Shown here piece by piece: positions 49,582-58,544 of a stretch of 64,000 nucleotides of DNA (its first letter is position 1; the number at the start of each line of letters is the position of its first letter). Both the position numbers and the translations under genes were made by a program. Under the pieces are notes generated by a model that saw only the letters and a program-made list of their open reading frames with translations, made no database searches and had not been told where the DNA came from. The DNA lies in the NCBI RefSeq assembly GCF_004208535.1, contig NZ_SGIS01000023.1, forward strand, positions 1 through 64,000, written 5' to 3'. The DNA comes from Sphingomonas populi (GTDB lineage: Bacteria; Pseudomonadota; Alphaproteobacteria; Sphingomonadales; Sphingomonadaceae).

Positions 49582-50796
49582 ATGGCTCAGGACGCCGCGT
49601 TTCAGTCTAATCGCACAATTGCCCTCAGCATGGCGATTGGAACCGGCGGCCTAGCCTTTTTCGCGATCATTCCGATCGTCATGGGCAGTTTGGTGTCGGC
49701 CGGGCGCATAGATGCCGCGCAGTTGGGCTGGGCGGCTACCGGCTCGACCCTGTTTAGCGCAGCAGGCATGATGCTGGGCCTGAAAGTCCTCAAGAGGTCG
49801 GGCGATCGTTGGATCGTGGTTGCCGCGGGTTTGGTCATGGCGCTGGGCAATCTCGCTGCCTGGTTCATGCCCAATTTCAGCCTGATCTTTTGGGCGTGCA
49901 GTATTGCTGGGGTCAGCCAAGGCGTGCTGGTCGCGGTGGTGGCTTTGTCGATTGGATACGCTCCAAACCCGGCAAGGCTATCGGGCATATTTCTGGCGGT
50001 CAGTGTGCCGCCCCCGTTGCTGTTGGCGTATTTCCTCCCCACGAGCCTCATGCCCTACTTCGGGAATGGCGCCGGCTTTACCTCGGTCGCGCTGGTAGGG
50101 GTGATATGCGCTGTGTGCGCTTTCTTCATTCGGGACGATTTCGCAAAGGAAACGACCGAGGTGGTGGAGCGCATCCGCTGGTCACCCTGGACCGTTGCAG
50201 CACTCGCCGGGGTGCTATTGGGGACCGCAGGGTTTGGCGCGGCCTGGACATACGTCGATCTGCTCGGGGTCAGCCTGGGCCTCACTCCGCAAACCATCGG
50301 CCTTGCCGTCAGTGCCGCGATCATGGGCCAATTCATCATCAGCGCGCTGGTCGCGGCGATCGGCTGGCGGTTACCGATGCTGAAGACATTGTTGGCGGTG
50401 TCTGCGCTTCAGGTTATCATCGCGCTGATGCTGCAGAAAAGCGGCAGCCCGCTCTTCTTCACGCTTCTCCTCACCGCATTCGGCTCGCTGTGGCAAGGCT
50501 CCACCCCTTTTGCCACCGGCTTGTTGGCGGCGCTCGATGAAAGCCGCAGGCTTGCGCCGCTGACGCTGCCACTGCAGTTGGTCGGCTTGGCGCTCGGCCC
50601 GCTGGTGGCATCATCCGTGGCCAGCACCAACATCGTCTATGTTCTGCTGGTCGCTGCCGGCTTTTACGGGCTGACGTTGCTAACATATATGGTTGTGCTG
50701 TGCGATCGAGCCTATTCCGATACGGCCACTCTCAAATCGGTCGATGTCGATCCGGCCGGGCCGTTCGAGCCATTCGTGGCCCATTTGCATGAGTGA
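49582..50796 (+). CDS. MFS transporter
   Basis: The 404-residue protein has twelve hydrophobic segments in two halves of six, divided by a charged loop (R-D-D-F-A-K-E-T-T-E-V-V-E-R) near residue 190. The loop between helices 2 and 3 reads L-K-V-L-K-R-S-G-D-R-W, a variant of the MFS G-x-x-x-D-R motif. It is likely an inner-membrane importer of the acid or aromatic compound brought in by the TonB receptor. Its 82-base spacing and the hairpin before it suggest reduced, linked expression. Confidence 0.85.
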   Translation: MAQDAAFQSNRTIALSMAIGTGGLAFFAIIPIVMGSLVSAGRIDAAQLGWAATGSTLFSAAGMMLGLKVLKRSGDRWIVVAAGLVMALGNLAAWFMPNFSLIFWACSIAGVSQGVLVAVVALSIGYAPNPARLSGIFLAVSVPPPLLLAYFLPTSLMPYFGNGAGFTSVALVGVICAVCAFFIRDDFAKETTEVVERIRWSPWTVAALAGVLLGTAGFGAAWTYVDLLGVSLGLTPQTIGLAVSAAIMGQFIISALVAAIGWRLPMLKTLLAVSALQVIIALMLQKSGSPLFFTLLLTAFGSLWQGSTPFATGLLAALDESRRLAPLTLPLQLVGLALGPLVASSVASTNIVYVLLVAAGFYGLTLLTYMVVLCDRAYSDTATLKSVDVDPAGPFEPFVAHLHE

Positions 50797-51029
50797 TCTG
50801 GAGGCCGCGTGCTGCCCGCAGTCGCTCCATGCCAGGTTGTCGCACAGCATCTGACCCTGCTGTCATCCGGCTGGAATGATTGCACCCAAGTCGGCCATCT
50901 CGTGCTCTTGACTGATGATGGCGACGATTTTGGGCGCTGACGTTGGAGTAAGTGCTGGAGCAAGCCTAGATCGTCATTGCGTCACCTCGCGCTCGACAAT
51001 GCTGCCCGACAATTGCTCACCGGGTCAAC

Positions 51030-52091
51030 TCAGGTGGCGACGTCCTGCCGCTCCGCAGCCATCAGGCGCCGGATCAACTGGCGCGCGGCGCGCCCGCCGG
51101 TGTCGCTCGCAATATCCAGTAGCGGCCGCTCCGGCTCCGCTTCCATGCGTACTTGCTGAAGCTCAAGGACCTCCTGGTCTTCCCGGAAGGTTGCCGCCGT
51201 CTGTTCGAAGACGATGTCGGGCGTGTCGTTGTCCAGGACGTTGGTCGCCATCGACCAGAAATAATGGGTGGTCCGCTCGGTTTCGGGCGTTATCCCGTGG
51301 AAGCCCAGCATGGAAAATCCGTGCTCGCGGCGCCCTTCATACGCGCCGGTATTCACGTCACATGCGCCCGTGTGGATACGAATGAGCACAGGCTCGAACT
51401 CGATTTCCTGCCAGCGGTCGACCAGGCCGGTGAAGCCGCGTGCCGTGACATAGGTCGGCGGCGGCACCGACGCCGGCATACGGCGCTCGACCCGAACGCG
51501 GTTCGGCAGCTTCGTCGTTTCCGTCTTTGTTTTGAAGTGCAACTCGGGATTGCCGCCGATGGTCTTCGGATGGATGTAGGGCAGGTGGGATAGATCCATC
51601 AGATTGTCGATGAGCAATTGCCAGTTGCCGTTCACCGGGAAATGCGCGCCGCGCCATGCGAAGCGCGGATCGTGATGCACCGGATACGCGGGTATTGTTG
51701 CCGGATCGGCCCGCTGGGCGTCCCCCATCCAGATCCATAGCATCGCGTCCTGCTCGACGAGCGGGTAACTCCGCACGCGCGCCGTTGGCGGAATTTTTTC
51801 TTGCGCCGGAATGCGTGTGCAGATCCCGTCCGTGCCATATTCCATGCCGTGATAAGTGCAGCGCAGGATCTGCCCATCGACGTGCCCGTGGCTCAGTTGC
51901 ATGGCGCGATGGCAACAGCGATCCTCAAGCGCACCGAGCGCCCCCGTTTCCGTTCGGAAGAGCACGATCGGCTGGTTGAGAAACGTCCGTCCGACCTTGG
52001 AGCCGGGCGTGAGATCGTCGGCCCAGCCGGCGACATACCAGGCATCAAAGAGGAAGGCTGGCGCTTTCCCGGCGGTCTGATCCAGTGTCAC
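51030..52091 (-). CDS. Rieske non-haem iron oxygenase, vanillate demethylase (VanA-like) type
   Basis: The 353-residue protein has a Rieske centre (C59-C-H61 and C78-T-Y-H81) and the mononuclear iron site D-N-L-M-D-L-S-H-L-P-Y-I-H with Asp166, His169 and His174. This matches single-component-alpha oxygenases that O- or N-demethylate or hydroxylate aromatics. A ferredoxin/reductase partner is needed but none is encoded in the window. It is divergent from a LysR regulator, and a palindrome lies between the two, so it is probably substrate-induced. Confidence 0.92.
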   Translation of the reverse strand: MTLDQTAGKAPAFLFDAWYVAGWADDLTPGSKVGRTFLNQPIVLFRTETGALGALEDRCCHRAMQLSHGHVDGQILRCTYHGMEYGTDGICTRIPAQEKIPPTARVRSYPLVEQDAMLWIWMGDAQRADPATIPAYPVHHDPRFAWRGAHFPVNGNWQLLIDNLMDLSHLPYIHPKTIGGNPELHFKTKTETTKLPNRVRVERRMPASVPPPTYVTARGFTGLVDRWQEIEFEPVLIRIHTGACDVNTGAYEGRREHGFSMLGFHGITPETERTTHYFWSMATNVLDNDTPDIVFEQTAATFREDQEVLELQQVRMEAEPERPLLDIASDTGGRAARQLIRRLMAAERQDVAT

Positions 52092-52151
52092 AATCGTCCT
52101 TTCCTTGCGGCATCTATGTGCTTAGCGAGCAGCATAGCGCGCCTGCCGCTA

Positions 52152-52177
52152 ATCCGTATCGCTAGTTATGCGGATAC
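52152..52177. promoter_or_regulatory. LysR operator candidate between the Rieske and LysR genes
   Basis: ATCCG-N14-CGGAT (52152-52175), nested with GTATC-N12-GATAC (52156-52177), forms a strong dyad 15 bases before the LysR start and about 60 bases before the Rieske start. The place and symmetry fit the recognition site of the LysR protein encoded beside it. Confidence 0.65.
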
Positions 52178-52191
52178 GCTAAATCAGCGAT

Positions 52192-53166
52192 ATGGATTAC
52201 CGCGAACTCGACCTGAACCTGCTCGTCATCCTCAACGCGCTGTTTGAGGAAGGCGGGGTCAACGCGTGCGCCCGCAAGCTGGGGATCAGCCAGCCCAACG
52301 TCAGTTTCGCGCTCGCCAAATTGCGTACGGCGTTCAAGGATGACCTGCTAATCCGGGAAGGAAACCGGATGAAACCGACCTCGGCCGGGGAGCGGCTGCG
52401 CGATCCGATCCGGCGCATCCTCGCAACGGTCGATGCGGAGCTTCTGCACGCGCCGGTGTTCGATCCGGCGGAAAGCGCGCGGCGGTTTACGATCAGCACC
52501 TCCGATATCGGCGAGCTGACCTTCCTCCCGATGCTGCTGGCTGCACTCGCCGTACGCGCGCCGGGCACGACCGTGCGATGCTATTCCATGCGCCCGGAAG
52601 AGCTTGAGCGGTCCATGGCCGAAGGGACCGTCGATGTCGCGCTCGGCTATTTCCCGGATCTCGATGGTGCCGCGCTCTACCGTCAGAAGCTGTTCGAGCA
52701 TCCCTTCGTCTGCATCGTCCGGTCCGATCACCCGGATGTTGCCGGGGAGCTGACGCTGGATCAGTTCCTGTCGCTCGGCCATATCGTCGTCGCGCAGGAG
52801 GGCCGCAGCCAGGAACTCGTCGAGCGGACGATGCGGCAGCAGGGGCTTTCGCGCGAGATCAAGCTTCAGTCGCCCCATTTCATGAGCGCGCCGCTGCTGA
52901 TCGCGCGATCGGATCTTATTACCACCGTGCCCAGGGCCGTCGGAACGACCTATGCCGGTATCGCCGGCCTTCGGCTGCTGCAGCCCCCGATCGCCTTTCC
53001 GCCGATCGACCTCCAGCAATTTTGGCACCGGCGGGTCCACTCCGATCCGGCGGTGCGCTGGTTCCGGGCGTTGGTGGCCGAGCTTTTCCTGGGCAAAGAT
53101 CCTACGATGCCCGTCGAAAAGCCGGGCAAGCCTGCCACAGCCGCCCGAAGATCCCGGAAGCCGTAG
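52192..53166 (+). CDS. LysR-family transcriptional regulator (NodD/NahR-like)
   Basis: The 324-residue protein starts M-D-Y-R-E-L-D-L-N-L-L-V-I-L-N-A-L, then helix-turn-helix N-A-C-A-R-K-L-G-I-S-Q-P-N-V-S-F-A-L-A-K-L-R. This L-x-x-L-D-L-N-L-L form is typical of the NodD/NahR/LinR branch that senses aromatic inducers. The periplasmic-binding-protein-like effector domain follows from about residue 90. It should activate the divergent Rieske gene through the palindrome between them. A basic tail (A-A-R-R-S-R-K-P) ends it. Confidence 0.93.
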   Translation: MDYRELDLNLLVILNALFEEGGVNACARKLGISQPNVSFALAKLRTAFKDDLLIREGNRMKPTSAGERLRDPIRRILATVDAELLHAPVFDPAESARRFTISTSDIGELTFLPMLLAALAVRAPGTTVRCYSMRPEELERSMAEGTVDVALGYFPDLDGAALYRQKLFEHPFVCIVRSDHPDVAGELTLDQFLSLGHIVVAQEGRSQELVERTMRQQGLSREIKLQSPHFMSAPLLIARSDLITTVPRAVGTTYAGIAGLRLLQPPIAFPPIDLQQFWHRRVHSDPAVRWFRALVAELFLGKDPTMPVEKPGKPATAARRSRKP

Positions 53167-53411
53167 GCGTCTGACTGAACGATTGCCCGCACTGTCCAAC
53201 GAACCCGATCTTCCCCCGGTTCGGCGGACACGCTGGGGTATTCCGACATGCTCTTCGACACGAAGTCGTAGGCCAAGATGGAGATCCGCGCGTCCTGGTC
53301 CTCATAAGAGGGCCGGCATCACGGGCGGCTACCTGTCGAGCGACAGGCAGCACGAGGATCCCGCTCCGCCAGAGAGCGGTCACAATAAAAAAGCGATACG
53401 GGGATGAGGGC

Positions 53412-55703
53412 ATGAAGCGATTTAGGGGGGCGACGACGGTCGCGGGCGCGGCCATAGCCATCTGGCTGAACATGGGGCCAGCTCAGGCGCAGACCGCGCC
53501 TGCCGCGGTCGATCCCGCTGCTCAGGAAGAGCCCGCGACGTCGGCCCGCGGCATCCAGGACATCGTCGTCACCGCTCGCAAGACTGGCGCGGAATCGGCG
53601 CAGCGCGTGCCGATCGCGATCACCGCGATCCCCACTGAGCTGATCGCGATCGCCAAGGCCGACGATATCAGTAAGGTCGCGCGGCTCGCGCCCAATACCG
53701 TGCTGGAATCATCCTCGACGCTGCCGGGCTTCGCCAATTTCCAGATTCGTGGCATCGGCGCCTCGGGTAGCCAGTTGAGCGTCGATCCCGCAGTTGGGCT
53801 GAGCGTCGACGGTATGACCTATGACTTTCAGGGTGCGTCGATTCTCGACACCTTCGACGTCGAGGGGGTCGAAATCTTGCGTGGGCCGCAGGGCATCCTG
53901 TTCGGCGCGAATACGATCGGCGGCGCGGTCGTGCTTCGCACCCGCCGCCCCGGGGCGGAGACCGAAGCCAAGGCGGAGGTGACCATCGGCAACCTTAACC
54001 GCTTCGACCTGTCGGCCATGCTTTCCACCCCGTTCAATGCAGATGCCAGCCTGCGCGGCAAGATCGCGGTGCTGTATCGCACCCGCGACGGCGCGATCCA
54101 GGATCATAACGGCGGTACGTTCGTGCCCTCGGTCAACAACCCATCGGGCACCGAACCCGGCACCGCCACCGGCAACTTCCCTCAGACTCGCACGCTGGCG
54201 ATCCGGCCGACGCTCACCTGGGCGCCGCCCGGAAGTGCATTCGACATGGCGCTGTTCGGCGAACTCGTCCGCAGCCGCGGCCAGACATCGGCCTCGCAGC
54301 CGGTGCCCGGCTATAGCGCGGCGCTGTTGACGGTCTTCGGCTATACACCGCCGGCCGGCGCGTTCGAAGCGAACAACAACTTCTACGAGGGCCAGAGGAC
54401 CGGCGCCGAGCGGATCGCGCTTGAGGTGAACTGGAACATCGGCGTGGGGACGATCACCTCGATCAGCGCCTTCCGCCACACCGACTATCACTTCGGGTTC
54501 GACTCGGACGGCACGCCCTTCACGATCCTGGAATTTCCTGACAACCGCGCCGAAAGTTATCAGAACAGCCAGGAGATCCGCTTCGCTTCCAGCTTCTCGG
54601 ATCGGGTCAAGCTGCTGGTCGGTGCCTATTTCGACCGGTTCGATCTCTACAATCTCGAACGCCGCCGCCAAGGCTCGGTGCTGATCGGCGCGAGAGTCAA
54701 CACGATCTCCTACATCCAGGGGCAGTTCAAGGAGCTAAAACAGACGGCGGCGGCCTTCGCCAACGTCGATTTCAAGCTGTTCGACAATGTTACGCTCACC
54801 GCCGGCGCTCGCTATAATTACGATCGCAAAAGCTTTACCTCGACGCCGCTGTCGACCTGCGTCGGGCCGAGCTTCGACGTCTGCTCGAGCGCCAGCCAGA
54901 CCTATGTCCGCCACTGGGACAACATCTCGCCCAAGGCCGGCATTACCTGGCAGGCGACTCCCTCTATTCTGGCCTATGCCTCCTATACCAAGGGCTATCG
55001 CAGCGGCAATTTCAACGGTCGCGCGACCAGTTTCGCACAGGTAACCCCGGCCGATCCCGAAAGCGCCGGCTCGTCCGAGATCGGCGTCAAATCGACATTG
55101 TTCGATCGCCGGGTGCGGTTCAACGTCGCGGCGTTCAACACCAAATATAACGACATCCAGCGCCAGGTGCTCGTGGGGCTGTTGCAGGTCATCACCAACG
55201 CCGCCTCGGCGACGATCCGGGGGGTAGAGGCTGAACTGACCGTCCAGCCGGTGCCGCAGCTCGAATTCAACGGCAATATCGGCTATACCGACGCCAAGTT
55301 TGAGACGTTCGAGAATCTCAACGTCAACGGCATTCCCGGCATACAGCCGGACGACGCGGTACTCGCCAAGAAGCTGAAGTTCGACAAGGTGCCCGAGCTC
55401 AACGCTTATGCGGCCGCGACCTACCGCATCCCCATCAACGGTCGTGATCTCGCGCTGCGGGTCGATTACAGCTACCGCAGCAGCTACTTCACCGACGTGC
55501 TCAATACGCCCTCGCTGAAGGTGAACGGCTATGGGACGCTCGGTGCCAGCGCTTCGGCCGATCTGGGCAAAGTGCGCGTCACCGTCTTCGGCCAGAATTT
55601 GACCGACGCGCGCTATTTCGATCTCGCCAATACGCTGCTCGTGCCGATCCGCTACGGTGGCGAGTCGCGCACCTTCGGCATGACGATCGGGTACAAGATA
55701 TGA
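53412..55703 (+). CDS. TonB-dependent receptor coupled to a cytochrome P450
   Basis: The 763-residue receptor has a signal peptide to about residue 26 (G-P-A-Q-A), a TonB box I-Q-D-I-V-V-T-A-R-K, a plug with V-E-I-L-R-G-P-Q-G-I-L-F-G-A-N-T-I-G-G and a barrel ending F-G-M-T-I-G-Y-K-I. Its stop codon overlaps the ATG of the P450 gene (ATGA), so uptake and first oxidation are translated together. It probably imports a hydrophobic or terpenoid-like compound. The 245-base region upstream has no clear gene or palindrome. Confidence 0.94.
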   Translation: MKRFRGATTVAGAAIAIWLNMGPAQAQTAPAAVDPAAQEEPATSARGIQDIVVTARKTGAESAQRVPIAITAIPTELIAIAKADDISKVARLAPNTVLESSSTLPGFANFQIRGIGASGSQLSVDPAVGLSVDGMTYDFQGASILDTFDVEGVEILRGPQGILFGANTIGGAVVLRTRRPGAETEAKAEVTIGNLNRFDLSAMLSTPFNADASLRGKIAVLYRTRDGAIQDHNGGTFVPSVNNPSGTEPGTATGNFPQTRTLAIRPTLTWAPPGSAFDMALFGELVRSRGQTSASQPVPGYSAALLTVFGYTPPAGAFEANNNFYEGQRTGAERIALEVNWNIGVGTITSISAFRHTDYHFGFDSDGTPFTILEFPDNRAESYQNSQEIRFASSFSDRVKLLVGAYFDRFDLYNLERRRQGSVLIGARVNTISYIQGQFKELKQTAAAFANVDFKLFDNVTLTAGARYNYDRKSFTSTPLSTCVGPSFDVCSSASQTYVRHWDNISPKAGITWQATPSILAYASYTKGYRSGNFNGRATSFAQVTPADPESAGSSEIGVKSTLFDRRVRFNVAAFNTKYNDIQRQVLVGLLQVITNAASATIRGVEAELTVQPVPQLEFNGNIGYTDAKFETFENLNVNGIPGIQPDDAVLAKKLKFDKVPELNAYAAATYRIPINGRDLALRVDYSYRSSYFTDVLNTPSLKVNGYGTLGASASADLGKVRVTVFGQNLTDARYFDLANTLLVPIRYGGESRTFGMTIGYKI

Positions 55704-56884
55704 GCGGCCTGCTCGATACCGCTGATCGTTCGCCCTACGCCTTCTTCGAGCAGGTGCGTGCGCAGGGCGGCGTTGTGTGGGACGCGAGCGTCGGCGGCTG
55801 GCTGGTGGTCGATCATGCGCTCTGCAAGCTGGTCGAGGGCGACGAGGCGCACTTCACCAACCCTTATGTCGGCGCGCCGCCGACGATCGTCGCGATCAAG
55901 GGCGGGATGGGCAACATCACATTGACCCACGGCGCGGCGCACGATCGGCTGCGGCGCTTCCACCTCAAACTGCTGACACCGGCCGCAGTCGAGGCGTACC
56001 GGCGCGACATCGTCGTGCCGGTGGTCGCGGCGTGCATGGCGGCGATCGAGGGACGGGGACAGGCCGAACTGTTCGCCGAGCTGGCGGCCAGGGTGCCGCC
56101 CGCAGTGACGCTCGGGCTGCTCGGGCTTGACTGGCGCGACGATGCTCTGGTCGCGCGGGTGCTGGCGCTGCACGACGACATCATGGCGTTCATCGGCCGC
56201 AACTATGCCCCGGAGCTCGAGCGCAGTGCGCTCGAGGCGAGCGCCGCGATCAACGCGATCCTGCTGCCGGCGATCCGCGCGCGGCGCACCGGCGACGGCA
56301 CCGATTTCATCAGCCGCATCTGGCGCGAGGCGCCGTCCGACGAGGCGATCGACGAGCAGACGGTGCTCGGCATCTGCCGCGAGATCTTCCTCGGCGGCAG
56401 CGACACCACCGTCTATGGCATCGCCAACTGCCTGTACGTGCTGCTGACCGACGCCGATGCTCGGGCCAAGCTGCAGGCCGACCGCAGCCATCTGCGCGCC
56501 TTTGTCGACGAGACGATGCGGCTCTACGGATCGGTGCAATATCGCTACCGGATCGCGGCCGAAGCGAGCGAGGTGGGCGGCGTTGCGGTGGCAGCCGGCG
56601 ACACGCTGGTGCTGGTCAATGCTGCCGCCAACCGCGATCCGGCCAAATATGGCTGCCCCGCGCATTTCGATCTCGATCGTCGCCCAGTGACCGACCATCT
56701 CGCTTTCAACTGGGGCGAACGCTCGTGCGTCGGCGCCGGCCTGGCCCGCGCCGAGATGCGCGAATGCCTGCTCGCGGTGCTCGATCGGTTGCCCGACGTG
56801 CGGCTCGATGCGGAACGCGAGCCGCCGCGGCTGCAGGGATTGTTCATGCGCGCGTTCAAGCCGTTGCATGCGCGCTTCGCATGA
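55700..56884 (+). CDS. Cytochrome P450
   Basis: The 394-residue protein is complete. The I-helix is F-L-G-G-S-D-T-T (230-237), the K-helix E-T-M-R (271-274), and the haem loop F-N-W-G-E-R-S-C-V-G-A-G (336-347) with Cys343 as the iron ligand. It is a soluble class I bacterial P450 that needs a ferredoxin, not encoded here. It would hydroxylate the substrate taken up by the receptor it is coupled to. CYP family cannot be named by eye. Confidence 0.96.
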   Translation: MSGLLDTADRSPYAFFEQVRAQGGVVWDASVGGWLVVDHALCKLVEGDEAHFTNPYVGAPPTIVAIKGGMGNITLTHGAAHDRLRRFHLKLLTPAAVEAYRRDIVVPVVAACMAAIEGRGQAELFAELAARVPPAVTLGLLGLDWRDDALVARVLALHDDIMAFIGRNYAPELERSALEASAAINAILLPAIRARRTGDGTDFISRIWREAPSDEAIDEQTVLGICREIFLGGSDTTVYGIANCLYVLLTDADARAKLQADRSHLRAFVDETMRLYGSVQYRYRIAAEASEVGGVAVAAGDTLVLVNAAANRDPAKYGCPAHFDLDRRPVTDHLAFNWGERSCVGAGLARAEMRECLLAVLDRLPDVRLDAEREPPRLQGLFMRAFKPLHARFA

Positions 56885-56902
56885 GACCCTATCGCCGGAT
56901 GG

Positions 56903-57157
56903 GTGGCGGCCCCGCCCACGGCGATACGATTTCGGCCATGCATGCCGGATGCCCCTGATACCATGCGCTCGATGGTCGCGATTGGACATGCGGTGAACGC
57001 CGCGCACCTCAGTGTGCAGAGTCCCGGTGGCATGGTCTGTTCGGCGGAGACGCACATGCAGCGCGGTTGGGGCGGCCACCGCACCCTGCGGATGACGCCG
57101 ATCTTCAAGGTTCGCAACACGATCGCCGCAGGCCTCGGCCTGCCGCGGTCCTTCTGA
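56903..57157 (+). other. Unrecognised open frame or remnant between P450 and hydratase genes
   Basis: A frame of 84 codons ends at TGA 57155-57157, 13 bases before the hydratase start. It contains M-R-S-M-V-A-I-G-H-A-V-N-A-A-H and T-P-I-F-K-V-R-N-T-I-A-A-G-L-G. I do not recognise a family, and no ribosome binding site precedes the ATG at 56903. It could be the C-terminal remnant of a deleted gene. Nothing else is seen in these 283 bases. Confidence 0.25.
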
Positions 57158-57167
57158 TGAGGTATCG

Positions 57168-57626
57168 ATGATGGCGACCCTGCCCGATCTGCCGCCCCCG
57201 CCCGACGTTGCCGGCATGTCGCTCGACGGCACCGAGCCGTTCACGGTCGACGCCGCCGAGAACGCCGCCCTGTGCCGCTCGACGGGCGTCGAGCCAGCCG
57301 CTGATGGCAGCGCGCACCCGATCTATTATTTCATCGCCACCCAGGTCGGCATGGGCAAGACCGTCGCCGGGCTCTGCGCGGCGTGCGACTTCGATGTCGA
57401 TGACGGACCGATGATGGGCAGTTCCGCCGTTCGCTTTGCGCGGCCGATTCGAATCGGCGAACCCTATCGGGTCAGCGGCGAAATCACCGGGCTGGTGCGC
57501 AAGCGCAGCCGCAAGCTGGGGGTGATGGACGTGCTCGACTACCGGCTCCGGCTGCACGATGCGGCGGGCGCGGTCATACTGGAGGCTGACAATATATGGG
57601 TATTGCCGCGCAAGGAGCTCGCATGA
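57168..57626 (+). CDS. MaoC-type hotdog hydratase, N-terminal-like subunit
   Basis: The 152-residue protein is a single hotdog domain with H-P-I-Y-Y-F-I-A-T-Q-V-G-M-G near residues 47-60 and a paired second half (S-S-A-V-R-F-A-R-P-I-R-I-G-E-P-Y). This is the FAS1-like dehydratase form that lacks the catalytic D-x-x-x-H pair and partners a second MaoC subunit. It overlaps the next gene by four bases. Together the two probably form a heteromeric 2-enoyl-CoA hydratase, as known for steroid side-chain beta-oxidation. The start follows TGAGG. Confidence 0.85.
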   Translation: MMATLPDLPPPPDVAGMSLDGTEPFTVDAAENAALCRSTGVEPAADGSAHPIYYFIATQVGMGKTVAGLCAACDFDVDDGPMMGSSAVRFARPIRIGEPYRVSGEITGLVRKRSRKLGVMDVLDYRLRLHDAAGAVILEADNIWVLPRKELA

Positions 57627-58012
57627 CTGCAGTCGGTGATATCCTGCCCGAGTTCGTCGTCGATCCGGTCGATGCGGAGGCGATGAAGGAATGGGCGGTG
57701 TTCCTGCACGATCCCAATCCGATCCATCTCGATGCCACGGTGGTGCAGGCGAAGGGGCTCGGCGACCGGGTGATCAACCAGGGACCGGCCAATGTGGCCT
57801 ATGTGATGAACATGCTGGCGGCGGCCTTTCCGGGCGCGACCCTCACCGCGATCGAGTCGCGATTCGTTGACAATGTCTATGCCGGCGAGCGTGTGGTCGC
57901 GAGCGGCGCCATCACCGCCATCGCCGACGGGGCGGTAACCTGCACGATCGCTCTGGTGGCCGGCGACGGCCGCCCGGTGATCACCGGCACCGCGTCGATG
58001 CGCCTTCCCTGA
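57623..58012 (+). CDS. MaoC-type enoyl-CoA hydratase, catalytic subunit
   Basis: From ATG 57623 the protein has 129 residues. F-L-H-D-P-N-P-I-H-L-D (27-37) is the hydratase-2 motif with the catalytic Asp30 and His35. V-I-N-Q-G-P-A-N-V-A-Y-V is the usual second hotdog segment. It adds water to a trans-2-enoyl-CoA. The ATGA overlap with the previous gene supports a two-subunit complex. It fits the beta-oxidation logic of this cluster. Confidence 0.9.
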   Translation: MTAVGDILPEFVVDPVDAEAMKEWAVFLHDPNPIHLDATVVQAKGLGDRVINQGPANVAYVMNMLAAAFPGATLTAIESRFVDNVYAGERVVASGAITAIADGAVTCTIALVAGDGRPVITGTASMRLP

Positions 58013-58031
58013 TCCAACGAAAGGAAATTCC

Positions 58032-58544
58032 ATGCCCAGCGGTCCATTCGCCCATGTCTGCCTGCTCGTGAAGGATATCGACACCGCCATTGCGGACTGG
58101 ACCAAGATCCTCGGCGTGCTCGATCCGCGCGCGCTGGCCGAACCGATCGTCAAATATGACGAGTTCGAGGGCGGCGCCGACGCCGGCATGAAATGGGCGA
58201 CCTTCGTCGCCAACCACACCACCGAGATCCAGTTCATCCAGCCTTCGCCCGGCACCCCGCTCGGCAAGCGGCTTGAGGAGAAGGGCGAGCACGTCCATCA
58301 TCTCTGTTTCACCGTCGACGACGTGCCGGGCACGATGGCCAAGCTCGATGCCGAGGGGATCGCGGTGGTCAATGGCGGCCAGACCTACAACGATCCCGAC
58401 ATGCCGTGGCAGACCTGGAGCTGGGTCAGCCCGAAGAGCGCGCACGGCGTGCTGATCGAAGTCGCCAAGCCCTATGAGAGTCACGGCGACGGCAGATGGC
58501 ATTCTTCGCCGGGCCGGTTTGCCGAGCCGGCCGCCGCTGAGTGA
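58032..58544 (+). CDS. VOC-superfamily (glyoxalase/methylmalonyl-CoA epimerase-like) protein
   Basis: The 170-residue protein has two beta-alpha-beta-beta-beta units. F-A-H-V-C-L-L-V-K-D-I-D-T-A-I (6-20) starts the first with a metal-binding His, and V-H-H-L-C-F-T-V-D-D-V (about 89-99) starts the second. T-T-E-I-Q-F-I-Q-P and G-V-L-I-E-V-A-K-P hold the Glu positions. This resembles methylmalonyl-CoA epimerases more than dioxygenases because of its small size and E-I/L-I-E spacing. It may epimerise an alpha-methyl acyl-CoA in the pathway. Confidence 0.82.
   Translation: MPSGPFAHVCLLVKDIDTAIADWTKILGVLDPRALAEPIVKYDEFEGGADAGMKWATFVANHTTEIQFIQPSPGTPLGKRLEEKGEHVHHLCFTVDDVPGTMAKLDAEGIAVVNGGQTYNDPDMPWQTWSWVSPKSAHGVLIEVAKPYESHGDGRWHSSPGRFAEPAAAE

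Noticed and set aside
50905-50925. TTGACTGATG between the MFS and Rieske genes as another motif copy
   Set aside because: The two flanking genes are convergent here, so no promoter is expected, and the match ends after eight bases.
55652-57244. A 530-codon frame on the minus strand opposite the P450 gene
   Set aside because: It is a shadow of the P450 and flanking genes; low complexity, no ribosome binding site and no family motif.
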